DNA of 6,320 bases from Ruminococcus sp. UBA1828 (GTDB lineage: Bacteria; Bacillota; Clostridia; Oscillospirales; Ruminococcaceae): the NCBI GenBank assembly GCA_002338885.1, contig DDJI01000111.1, forward strand, positions 44,363 to 50,682, given 5' to 3'. Under the pieces are notes generated by a model. It worked only from the letters and a program-made list of their open reading frames with translations. It was not told the DNA's origin and searched no databases. The translations under genes were made by a program, and so were the position numbers. How positions within the stretch are numbered: the first letter of the stretch is position 1; each line of letters opens with the position of its first letter. Below are positions 1 to 6,164 of the stretch, in pieces.

Positions 1-686
1 GAAAACACCACGCATGCAAAAAGCGCGCACATGATTAAAAGTCCCGAAATATGCCTTTGCAAAACCATGTTCAGGCAGACCGGCAGCATCGCCAAAAGCA
101 GCGGTATGACCTTTTTTTGCATGGATATGTTTTTGTCCTTCAGCTTTATTATCAGGTACGCTACGAAAACTATCAGCACGGGTTTCATCGCCTCAGAGGG
201 CTGAAAAGAAAGAGGGCCGATGTTTATCCATCGCCTTGCATCGTGAACATCGTCCCCGAAGAAGGAGGTGTATGTCAGTATGGCAAGCATGCCGAAATAT
301 CCTATGAACACCACGTTTGTGTTCATGAGAATGTGGTAGTCAAAGAACGAAATAAAGAGCATGAGCAAAACGCCTATGATCGCCGCTATGCCCTGCGTTC
401 TGACGTACATGTATCCGTCGCCGTGGTTTAAAAGTCCCTCCATGTAGCTCGCAGAGAACATCATGACAAGGCCGTATATGAGCAAAACCACAACGACTAC
501 GAAAAACAGCATATCCATGCTGCCGTCAACCACTCTTATGCCCGGCTCTTTTGTCTTTACCCTGCGCCTTTTTGTGCGCGGTTTTGGGGCATTTCCGGCA
601 GGCTGCGGGGCAAGCGCCGCCTGATCGCCCGACGCGCCGCCTGAGCTGACTGTTATTAAGTTTCTTCTTCTGTTGTCCGTCGGCAC
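1..686 (-). CDS. ftsW: SEDS peptidoglycan glycosyltransferase FtsW/SpoVE, N-terminal part (cut by window edge)
   Basis: The frame runs open from a GTG at 686 to the left edge, giving 228 residues of a protein normally near 370-420. Residues 1-56 are a polar, probably disordered cytoplasmic tail with a basic patch RTKRRRVKTK (37-46). The first membrane helix (about 59-78) ends in the family hallmark MMFSAS. The segment at 144-169 (GDDVHDARRWINIG, then FQPSE) matches the SEDS motif GARRWI..G..FQPSE. The last visible helices carry LQRHISG (209-215), where most homologues have a Q/E-P motif such as QPDLG. SEDS proteins polymerise lipid II into glycan strands; the catalytic Asp in a later loop is outside the window. 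FtsW and SpoVE cannot be told apart here, but RodA is less likely in this cluster. No murD lies between mraY and this gene. Confidence 0.92.
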   Translation of the reverse strand, partial: MPTDNRRRNLITVSSGGASGDQAALAPQPAGNAPKPRTKRRRVKTKEPGIRVVDGSMDMLFFVVVVVLLIYGLVMMFSASYMEGLLNHGDGYMYVRTQGIAAIIGVLLMLFISFFDYHILMNTNVVFIGYFGMLAILTYTSFFGDDVHDARRWINIGPLSFQPSEAMKPVLIVFVAYLIIKLKDKNISMQKKVIPLLLAMLPVCLNMVLQRHISGLLIMCALFACVVF

Positions 687-692
687 GTCCTG

Positions 693-701
693 CACCCCCT
701 T
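693..701 (-). promoter_or_regulatory. Ribosome binding site deciding the ftsW GTG start
   Basis: AAGGGGGTG differs by one base from the full anti-16S complement AAGGAGGTG and ends 6 nt before the GTG at 686. Another in-frame GTG at 695 overlaps the site itself and so is unlikely to be the start. Confidence 0.75.
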
Positions 702-721
702 ACACGGTTATTTTATCTTTT

Positions 722-1747
722 TCAGCTCGGCAGGTTTGAGGTGTAAAGCCACGTCGCCAAAACGCCGAGCACTCCCGCCGCTGCGGTAACTCCCGCAAAC
801 ACGAAAAGTATCTTATATTCGCTCCATCCGCACAGCTCAAAGTGGTGATGAATGGGCGCCATCTTGAACACGCGCTTTTTGCGTATTTTAAAGCTGAGTA
901 TTTGTATCACGTCGCTGAGGGCTTCAACTATATATATCACTCCGACAAGCGGTATCAAAAGCTCCAGCCCGCTCGCCATGCCCATGGCTATGACGCATCC
1001 GCCCAAAAACAGCGAGCCGGTATCGCCCATGAACACCTTTGCGGGGTGCAGGTTCCATATGAGAAATCCCATGCATCCGCCTGCAACCGCCATTGCAAAC
1101 GCCGACATCTCCCAGTTGTCGAGCAGAACAAATATCATCGTAAACGCAACCGAGTACACCACCGTCACCGAACCCAAAAGCCCGTCTACGCCGTCGGTGA
1201 AGTTTACCGCGTTTACCACGCCGTATATCGCTATGCCCATTATGGGGTAGTACAGCCATCCGAAGTCCACCGCGCCTATAATCGGGAACACGACCTGCGT
1301 CGAGTCGCCGAGGAAGTAGCATGCCACCATGTATCCCGCAGTTATCAGGAGCTGAAAAACGGTTTTGGCCTTTATGCTGAGGCCCTTGTTTCTCTTTTTA
1401 ACCACCTTGATGTAGTCGTCGCAAAAGCCGACAAGCATAAACAAAATCGACACTCCCACAGCCAAAAGGAGCTTTAAGCCGCTGTTTTCCGGCGTCTGTA
1501 TCATGTGCGCGTTCCTGTATGCGCGTATCAGCAGGTACCCCACCCACACCGCAACAGGTACGGACAGTATGAACATAAAGCCGCCCATGAGAGGCGTGCC
1601 CTCTTTTGACTTATGCCACGCCGGACCTATGTCGAGAATGTGAGAGCCGGCTTTCAGCTTTCTTAAATATGGTATTAGTACAATGCCGAACAGTCCCGCC
1701 ACCAAAAGGGACAGAAATCCGACTATAAGGTTTATCCAAAATGGCAT
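722..1747 (-). CDS. mraY: Phospho-N-acetylmuramoyl-pentapeptide transferase MraY
   Basis: This 341-residue polytopic membrane enzyme of normal family length transfers phospho-MurNAc-pentapeptide from UDP to undecaprenyl phosphate, giving lipid I at the inner face of the membrane (EC 2.7.8.13). The family signatures appear in order: GPAWHKSKEGTPLMGG (41-56), DDYIK (110-114, the aspartate pair near the Mg2+ and phosphate site), NFTDGVDGL (182-190), NLHPAKVFMGDTGS (232-245, with catalytic D242) and MAPIHHHFEL (296-305, the histidine loop). Hydrophobic segments across the length fit the usual ten helices. One departure is Leu at position 52 in GTPLMGG, where most MraY proteins have Thr (GTPTMGG); the remaining key residues are intact, so the enzyme should be active. 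The next gene starts 35 nt after the stop; in many dcw clusters, including that of B. subtilis, murD occupies this place. Confidence 0.98.
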   Translation of the reverse strand: MPFWINLIVGFLSLLVAGLFGIVLIPYLRKLKAGSHILDIGPAWHKSKEGTPLMGGFMFILSVPVAVWVGYLLIRAYRNAHMIQTPENSGLKLLLAVGVSILFMLVGFCDDYIKVVKKRNKGLSIKAKTVFQLLITAGYMVACYFLGDSTQVVFPIIGAVDFGWLYYPIMGIAIYGVVNAVNFTDGVDGLLGSVTVVYSVAFTMIFVLLDNWEMSAFAMAVAGGCMGFLIWNLHPAKVFMGDTGSLFLGGCVIAMGMASGLELLIPLVGVIYIVEALSDVIQILSFKIRKKRVFKMAPIHHHFELCGWSEYKILFVFAGVTAAAGVLGVLATWLYTSNLPS

Positions 1748-1753
1748 TGTTTG

Positions 1754-1759
1754 ACCTCC
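1754..1759 (-). promoter_or_regulatory. Strong ribosome binding site of mraY
   Basis: GGAGGT lies 6 nt before the mraY ATG at 1747, near-ideal in both sequence and spacing, and fixes the start. It sits in the 30-nt gap after the murE stop. Confidence 0.85.
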
Positions 1760-1777
1760 GATTTTTTCTTATGCTTT

Positions 1778-3238
1778 CTATTTCCCTTCATCTGCGAAGG
1801 CTGCCGCAAGGGCGTCTTTCACCACTTCGTGCTCGTCAAAATGTATCTTCACGCCGCCGGCAAGTATCTGATAGTCCTCATGCCCCTTTCCGGCAAGAAC
1901 TATCACATCGTCCTTTTGAGCATTTTTGACCGCCCAGAAAATCGCATCGCGGCGGTTGTCTATTTCAATATATTCCTTGAAGTCGGCATCAAGACCTTTT
2001 ATTATCTGCGTTATTATCTCGTGCGGATCCTCATCTCTGGGGTTGTCTGAGGTTATTATGAGAAAGTCCGCGTTTTCGGCCGCAGCTTTTGCCATGAGCG
2101 GGCGCTTTTTTGCGTCTCTGTTTCCGCCGCAGCCGAACAGGCAGACCACTCTTCCCTTTGCAAACTCCCTGACCGTTTCAAGTATGTTCACGAGTGCATC
2201 GGGTGTGTGAGCATAGTCAAGTATCACGCTGAAGTCCCTGCCGGTATCGACAAGCTCGCATCTGCCCCTCACGCCGGGGATTTTTGCAATGCCCGCAGCC
2301 GTCTTATCCATGCCTATTCCGCAAAGCTCCAGGGCGCATATCGCAGCCATGCTGTTTGATACATTATAACTGCCCGGGAGGCGTATGTCCACCTTATAAG
2401 TCTTTTTTCTGTCCGAAAGCCAGTAGCTCGAACCGCCGCCGTGCAGCTTTATAAAATCCGCGCTGAAGTCCGCATCGGAGTTTTTCTCCGAAAAGCTGAA
2501 CTTGTTGCAGGATATTTCGCCGTAAAGCCTTGCGCCGTACTCGTCGTCGATATTTACAAGCGCATTTGTGCACCTTGAAAACAGCAGCTTTTTCGCCTGA
2601 TAGTAGTTTTCCATAGTGCCGTGAACGTCGAGGTGATCCTGAGTGAGGTTGGTGAATACCGCCGTTTCAAACCACACGTCGCCGAGCCTTTGCTGCTCAA
2701 GCCCCTGAGACGACACCTCCATGACCACGTACCGGCAGCCGCTTTCAGCCATTCTGTCGAGCAGCTCAAAGAACTCGTTCGGCTCGGGAGTAGTGCGCTC
2801 TGCGTGTGTTACCTCGCCGCAAATTTCGTTTTGGCAGGTGCCTATAAGCCCCGCGGGTATGTTTAAGTCGTCAAGAAGTCTTTTTATCAGCGTGGTGGTA
2901 GTCGTCTTGCCGTTCGTGCCCGTCACGCCGATAAACTTCATCTTCTTTTCGGGGTTTGAATACATGTTTGCCCAAATCCTCGAGAGGGCAAGCCTTGTAT
3001 CGGGGACGATTATCTGATTTCCCACGGCGCAGTCGCGCTCTGTCACAACCGCGCCGACGCCTTTTTTCTCAAGCTCCGGCACAGCGTCATGCGCATCAAA
3101 CTTTGCGCCCTTCAGGCACACAAACAGCGTGCCCGAGTCGATTTCATCCCTTGTGTCTGAGGATATTTTAGTTATCTGTATATCTTTTATGCCTTCGGGG
3201 AGCTGCGCCGCTCCCCTTAACAGTTCGCTGAGTTTCAT
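1778..3238 (-). CDS. murE: UDP-N-acetylmuramoyl-tripeptide synthetase MurE, meso-diaminopimelate-adding
   Basis: This full-length 486-residue cytoplasmic Mur ligase adds the third stem-peptide residue to UDP-MurNAc-L-Ala-D-Glu with ATP (EC 6.3.2.13 for diaminopimelate). The N-terminal UDP-binding domain (about 1-97) has SSDTR at 26-30. The central ATPase domain has the P-loop GVTGTNGKTTTTT (104-116), TTPEPNEF (149-156), EVSSQGL (174-180, where many MurE proteins have SSHAL) and NLTQDHLDVHGT (197-208), with the likely carbamylated lysine at 216 or 217. The C-terminal domain has DYAHTPDAL (341-349), FGCGGNRDAKKRP (368-380) and AGKGHEDYQ (449-457). DNPR at 398-401 is the signature for meso-diaminopimelate; lysine-adding enzymes carry DNPA there. 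The cell wall should therefore be of the DAP type. mraY follows after 30 nt, with no murF between. Confidence 0.97.
   Translation of the reverse strand: MKLSELLRGAAQLPEGIKDIQITKISSDTRDEIDSGTLFVCLKGAKFDAHDAVPELEKKGVGAVVTERDCAVGNQIIVPDTRLALSRIWANMYSNPEKKMKFIGVTGTNGKTTTTTLIKRLLDDLNIPAGLIGTCQNEICGEVTHAERTTPEPNEFFELLDRMAESGCRYVVMEVSSQGLEQQRLGDVWFETAVFTNLTQDHLDVHGTMENYYQAKKLLFSRCTNALVNIDDEYGARLYGEISCNKFSFSEKNSDADFSADFIKLHGGGSSYWLSDRKKTYKVDIRLPGSYNVSNSMAAICALELCGIGMDKTAAGIAKIPGVRGRCELVDTGRDFSVILDYAHTPDALVNILETVREFAKGRVVCLFGCGGNRDAKKRPLMAKAAAENADFLIITSDNPRDEDPHEIITQIIKGLDADFKEYIEIDNRRDAIFWAVKNAQKDDVIVLAGKGHEDYQILAGGVKIHFDEHEVVKDALAAAFADEGK
3197..3216 (-). promoter_or_regulatory. Perfect 7-bp GC-rich inverted repeat inside the murE start region
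   Basis: GGGGAGC and GCTCCCC pair perfectly around a 6-nt loop, covering nucleotides 23-42 of the murE coding sequence (codons 8-14). It is the strongest short stem I noticed close to any start codon in the window. A hairpin this close to the start could affect initiation, but it may simply reflect codon choice. No regulatory role is demonstrated. Confidence 0.35.
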
Positions 3239-3250
3239 ATTGCCCTGCTG

Positions 3251-3255
3251 CCTCC
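3251..3255 (-). promoter_or_regulatory. Distant ribosome binding site of murE
   Basis: GGAGG lies 12 nt before the murE ATG at 3238, longer than the 6-9 nt seen at the other starts here. A weaker AGGG (3243-3246) lies only 4 nt before the ATG. The start itself is supported by homology, since MKLSELL is a normal MurE opening, so the spacing is an oddity and not a reason to move it. Confidence 0.55.
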
Positions 3256-3272
3256 ATGCGTTTTACGCCATA

Positions 3273-5507
3273 TCATCCCGTCTCGTCGTTTATGAGGAAG
3301 TACGCCTCGATTATCGTTCCCCGCGGCACGTAGCACTCCTTATAGTTCATGACGCCGGAGCATTCCGCTCCCGCTTTTTGTGCCGCGCCTCCGAGAGGCC
3401 TTAGGTTGAGCCCCAGCTCGGCAAGCTCCTCGTTTGCCTCCTTGAGCGTGTATCCGGTCAGATCCGGCACATATACCATCTCTTCTTCCGTGCCCTCTTC
3501 GGTGTACAGGACAACCGTGCTGTCCTTTGGCATCTGGTTGCCGTGAGACGGAACCTGCTTGACGACGGTTTCGCCGTCTCCCACCACGTCCGCATTTAAT
3601 CCGATCGATTCAAGCGTTGCTATTGCGCTTTCGACAGTCGCATCCTCTACGTCCGGAACCGTAACCTCAAGCTCTGCAAGCTCTTCCTCGGTGTATTCCG
3701 CATAGTAGCCGAGATATGGCAGTATCTCTGTAAACACCTCCGAAACAACCGGAGCCGCAACAGCCGAGCCGTAGTAAAGTCCGTTCGTCGGCTCATCCAC
3801 CATTACAAGCATGATTATTTCGGGGTCGTCCGCGGGATAGAACGCGCAGTACGAGGAAACGTAGGTGTTTCCCTCCGGATTCTCGTCGAGCTTCTGAGAC
3901 GTGCCCGACTTTCCGCCTATATTATAGCCCTTTATGTAAACGTTGCTTCCCGAATTTACGGTGACGACCGTTTCAAGCGTCTGGCGCATAATCGCAGACG
4001 TCTCCTCCGATATCACCTGTCTTTTTATCGTGGGGGCAAACTGCTTTACTATGTTTCCGTCGCTGTCAACAATCTTGTCGACAACGTAAGGCGTGACGAG
4101 ATTTCCGCCGTTTACGACCGCAGCATACGCGCAGACCATCTGTATAGGCGTTATTTTGTTTGTCTGTCCGAAGGAGCTTGACGCTAAGGATACCGGCGTC
4201 ATGCTCTCATACGGCACATAAAGGCTGACCGCCTCCGCAGGGAGGTCTATGCCTGTTTTCTGAGTGAGCCCGAATGCGTCAAAGTAATGGCAAAACAGCT
4301 TTGCGCCGAGCCTTTGACCTATCTCAACGAACGCAGGGTTGCAGGAGTTTGTCATCGCCTGAACGAAGTTTTGCGTGCCGTGTCCGCCGTGAGTTGTCCA
4401 GCAGTGGAATATGACGCCCTGAACCTCGGTCTCGCCGTCGCAGTAGAAAGTATCCGAAAGGCTTATGGCGTTTTCCTCAAGTGCTGCGGAGCCTGTCACA
4501 ACCTTGAATACCGAGCCGGGGAAGTACAGCGACGATATGGCTTTGTTTGTCCACTGCAAGTTCCACGCCAAAGACCTCTGGTTGTAATACTCCTCCATAT
4601 CGCCCGACATCTCAAGACCCGCAAGCGCCAGCGACGTCTTTTCGTCGTATATGTAAGACGGGTCGTTTAAGTTATAATCCGTCTCTGTCGCCATGGCGTA
4701 TATTGCGCCGGTTTTGCAGTTCATGACTATGGCGCAGGCTTTATTTTTAGGGTTATTTGCCTGCACTGCACTCTCAAGGGCTTTTTCGGTGTAGTACTGT
4801 ATGGTGGCGTCGAGGTTTGTGTAAAGCGAGTCGCCGTCCTGAGCGTCATAGCTTTGCTTATATTTGTACTGAAACTCCGCGCCGGTGGCGTCTCGGGCGC
4901 TGATGATCTTTCCGTCAACTCCGGTCAGGTACTCGTCATAATACGCCTCAAGTCCGTATATGCCGTATCCGTCATAGTGAAGGTGACCTATCACGTTTGC
5001 CGCAAGGTCGTTTTGAGGGTAGTATCTCTTTGCCGTTGGTGTAGCTCCCACAGAGGTTATGCCCTCTGCGGACATGGTGTTCATTATATCGGTTGCCACG
5101 GATTTTTCAACGCCTGTCGCAACTTCCTGATATGCGTTGTCCTTATAAAGCTTTTCTCTCACCTGCTCGGCGTCGATTCCGAGCTTAGAGGACAGCGTGT
5201 AAACTATTATGTCCTCCTTTTCGGTATCTCTTTCGGCGTATGTCCTCGGGTCAACATAAACGGTATACACCGTCACGCTTTGAGCAAGAACCTGTCCGTT
5301 TTTGTCGTATATCGTTCCGCGGTTTGCCTTGACAGTCGTGGAGCGAAACTGCTGGCTGCTCGCAAGCGCCTGATACTTGTCGCTCTCGCGCACAGCTACG
5401 TTATACATCTGCACCGACACATAGATCAGCGCCGCAAGCATCACAACAAAGACCAAAAGGTTTAACCGCCTTTTCATGGACGGCGTCGATTTTTCAGATA
5501 CAGCCAT
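3273..5507 (-). CDS. spoVD: Class B penicillin-binding protein (SpoVD/FtsI/PBP2B type) with two PASTA domains
   Basis: From the ATG at 5507 the product has 744 residues. A short basic N-terminus (MKRR at 11-14) leads into one membrane anchor (about 16-36). The non-catalytic PBP dimer domain follows, with RGTIYDKNGQVLA near 63-75 and RYYPQNDLAANVIG near 161-174. The transpeptidase domain spans about 255-595 with all three catalytic motifs: SVFK with nucleophile S332 and K335, SCN at 388-390, and KSGT at 533-536. Two PASTA domains follow (about 614-672 and 676-741), opening with VPDV and VPDL. It cross-links peptidoglycan stem peptides outside the membrane, paired with a SEDS polymerase such as the FtsW homologue encoded downstream. 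B. subtilis SpoVD has one PASTA domain and PBP2B has two, so a division role is as likely as a sporulation role; the symbol reflects family and position only. Its stop lies 34 nt before murE. Confidence 0.93.
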   Translation of the reverse strand: MAVSEKSTPSMKRRLNLLVFVVMLAALIYVSVQMYNVAVRESDKYQALASSQQFRSTTVKANRGTIYDKNGQVLAQSVTVYTVYVDPRTYAERDTEKEDIIVYTLSSKLGIDAEQVREKLYKDNAYQEVATGVEKSVATDIMNTMSAEGITSVGATPTAKRYYPQNDLAANVIGHLHYDGYGIYGLEAYYDEYLTGVDGKIISARDATGAEFQYKYKQSYDAQDGDSLYTNLDATIQYYTEKALESAVQANNPKNKACAIVMNCKTGAIYAMATETDYNLNDPSYIYDEKTSLALAGLEMSGDMEEYYNQRSLAWNLQWTNKAISSLYFPGSVFKVVTGSAALEENAISLSDTFYCDGETEVQGVIFHCWTTHGGHGTQNFVQAMTNSCNPAFVEIGQRLGAKLFCHYFDAFGLTQKTGIDLPAEAVSLYVPYESMTPVSLASSSFGQTNKITPIQMVCAYAAVVNGGNLVTPYVVDKIVDSDGNIVKQFAPTIKRQVISEETSAIMRQTLETVVTVNSGSNVYIKGYNIGGKSGTSQKLDENPEGNTYVSSYCAFYPADDPEIIMLVMVDEPTNGLYYGSAVAAPVVSEVFTEILPYLGYYAEYTEEELAELEVTVPDVEDATVESAIATLESIGLNADVVGDGETVVKQVPSHGNQMPKDSTVVLYTEEGTEEEMVYVPDLTGYTLKEANEELAELGLNLRPLGGAAQKAGAECSGVMNYKECYVPRGTIIEAYFLINDETG

Positions 5508-5513
5508 TTCGTT

Positions 5514-5519
5514 TCCTTT
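5514..5519 (-). promoter_or_regulatory. Ribosome binding site deciding the PBP start
   Basis: AAAGGA lies 6 nt before the ATG at 5507. The same core precedes ftsL. The frame stays open upstream to a TTG at 5570, but no comparable site precedes that TTG and the intervening 21 codons overlap the hairpins and do not look like a PBP N-terminus. The ATG at 5507 is therefore preferred. Confidence 0.8.
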
Positions 5520-5530
5520 CTGCAAGTTTT

Positions 5531-5549
5531 GCCAGCGAGTCTTGCCGGC
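5531..5549 (-). promoter_or_regulatory. Short GC-rich hairpin upstream of the PBP ribosome binding site
   Basis: In the transcript, GCCGGC (5544-5549) can pair with GCTGGC (5531-5536) as six pairs including one G-U, closing a 7-nt loop. It ends 11 nt before the AAAGGA of the PBP gene. No U-tract follows. It is short enough to occur by chance, and it is listed because it sits in the only long intergenic region of the window. Confidence 0.35.
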
Positions 5550-5569
5550 ATAATTTGCTGTATGACGCA

Positions 5570-5620
5570 AGAAAGCTAAGTTTGCCCTTCAATATTTGAG
5601 AAGGTAAAACTTAACTTTCT
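5570..5620 (-). promoter_or_regulatory. Long imperfect inverted repeat (RNA hairpin) in the ftsL-PBP leader
   Basis: The arms 5570-5583 and 5607-5620 are complementary at 13 of 14 positions; the odd pair (5576/5614) is a G-U wobble in the minus-strand transcript but an A-C mismatch in a plus-strand transcript. A 2x2 internal mismatch follows (5584-5585 against 5605-5606), then a 5-bp inner stem (5586-5590 with 5600-5604) closing a 9-nt loop. No run of U follows the 3' arm, so it does not look like an intrinsic terminator. The role is unknown; RNA processing, mRNA stabilisation or translational control of the PBP are possible. Confidence 0.6.
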
Positions 5621-5644
5621 CCTGATATATTCATCTTTATTTCA

Positions 5645-6133
5645 CTACAGCCCGAGATATTCGCATACATCCGCAAACCAGTTCTTAATTCTCACAAAGA
5701 TATTTTGTTTCTCTGTATCTACGACCTCTATTACCGAGTCGCCCTCGAACTCCACATACTCTATTTGAGCCTTGTCGAGCTTTTGAAGTCCTAAGGTGTT
5801 CTGAGCGTACTCCTCCACGTTTTTGAGGGAGGTTCTCGACTCGTACTCCGCCGCAAGTGCGACGTTTTCCGCCTCGAGCGACTGAAGCTGCTGCTCAAGC
5901 TCCGCGACCTCGCCGAAAAGCCTGTTTGTCTCGACTTTACCGTAAAGCATTGCAAACATGATGACCAAAACGGCGGCTGCGCTTATGAGTATTCCCATCG
6001 TGCTCTGGGTCTTTACGGCTTTATGCCTTCTGACCTGTATTTGAGGGCGCTCCTGTTTTTGTTGACCGGGGTCTTTTACTTTCGGCTCGTACACCGATAT
6101 ATCATACGCTAAGTTGCCGTTCTGATATGCCAT
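5645..6133 (-). CDS. ftsL: FtsL-type bitopic cell division protein
   Basis: This 162-residue protein has the FtsL/DivIC layout. A basic, polar cytoplasmic tail (about residues 1-45, with RRHK near 35-38) is followed by one membrane helix (about 46-64), then a heptad-rich coiled coil (about 66-100, rich in E, L and Q), and then a short extracytoplasmic part with the motif EEYAQNTLGLQKLDKAQIEYVE (about 107-128) that resembles the end of the FtsL/DivIC domain. FtsL proteins form a complex with DivIC/FtsB and DivIB/FtsQ that recruits and activates the septal FtsW-PBP pair; the sequence itself shows only the architecture. Sequence conservation in this family is weak, so the name rests mainly on position between rsmH and the class B PBP. 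The ATG at 6133 is chosen because AAAGGA at 6143-6148 lies 9 nt upstream. The tail beyond residue 130 is longer than in short FtsL proteins such as that of B. subtilis. Confidence 0.85.
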   Translation of the reverse strand: MAYQNGNLAYDISVYEPKVKDPGQQKQERPQIQVRRHKAVKTQSTMGILISAAAVLVIMFAMLYGKVETNRLFGEVAELEQQLQSLEAENVALAAEYESRTSLKNVEEYAQNTLGLQKLDKAQIEYVEFEGDSVIEVVDTEKQNIFVRIKNWFADVCEYLGL

Positions 6134-6164
6134 CTTTTTTGTTCCTTTCCCGGTTTTTACGCCG

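Noticed and set aside
51..431. A 126-codon plus-strand open frame at the left end.
   Set aside because: The minus strand here encodes the SEDS motif region of FtsW; the plus-strand translation is low complexity and His/Tyr-rich.
842..1477. A 211-codon open frame on the plus strand opposite mraY.
   Set aside because: It lies wholly antisense to the conserved mraY gene, has a His/Arg/Tyr-rich composition typical of mirror frames, and shows no recognisable domain.
3564..3578. A 5-bp inverted repeat GACGG/CCGTC inside the PBP gene.
   Set aside because: Short stems like this are expected by chance in coding sequence at this base composition, and it is not near a gene boundary.
4854..5465. A 203-codon plus-strand open frame opposite the PBP gene.
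   Set aside because: It is antisense to the PBP dimer-domain region, shows no family resemblance and arises from the codon pattern of the real gene.
5559..5564. CATACA on the minus strand in the leader, like the -10 of a sigma-E sporulation promoter, attractive because spoVD is sigma-E controlled in B. subtilis.
   Set aside because: No matching -35 element is found at the right distance (the nearest ATATT is 26 nt away), and a 6-base match is expected by chance.
5508..5570. An N-terminal extension of the PBP starting at a TTG at 5570.
   Set aside because: A good AAAGGA site precedes the ATG at 5507, while the TTG has no comparable site and the extra residues do not resemble PBP N-termini.
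5570..5620. The long hairpin read as a rho-independent terminator after ftsL.
   Set aside because: The stem is AT-rich and no U-tract follows on either strand.
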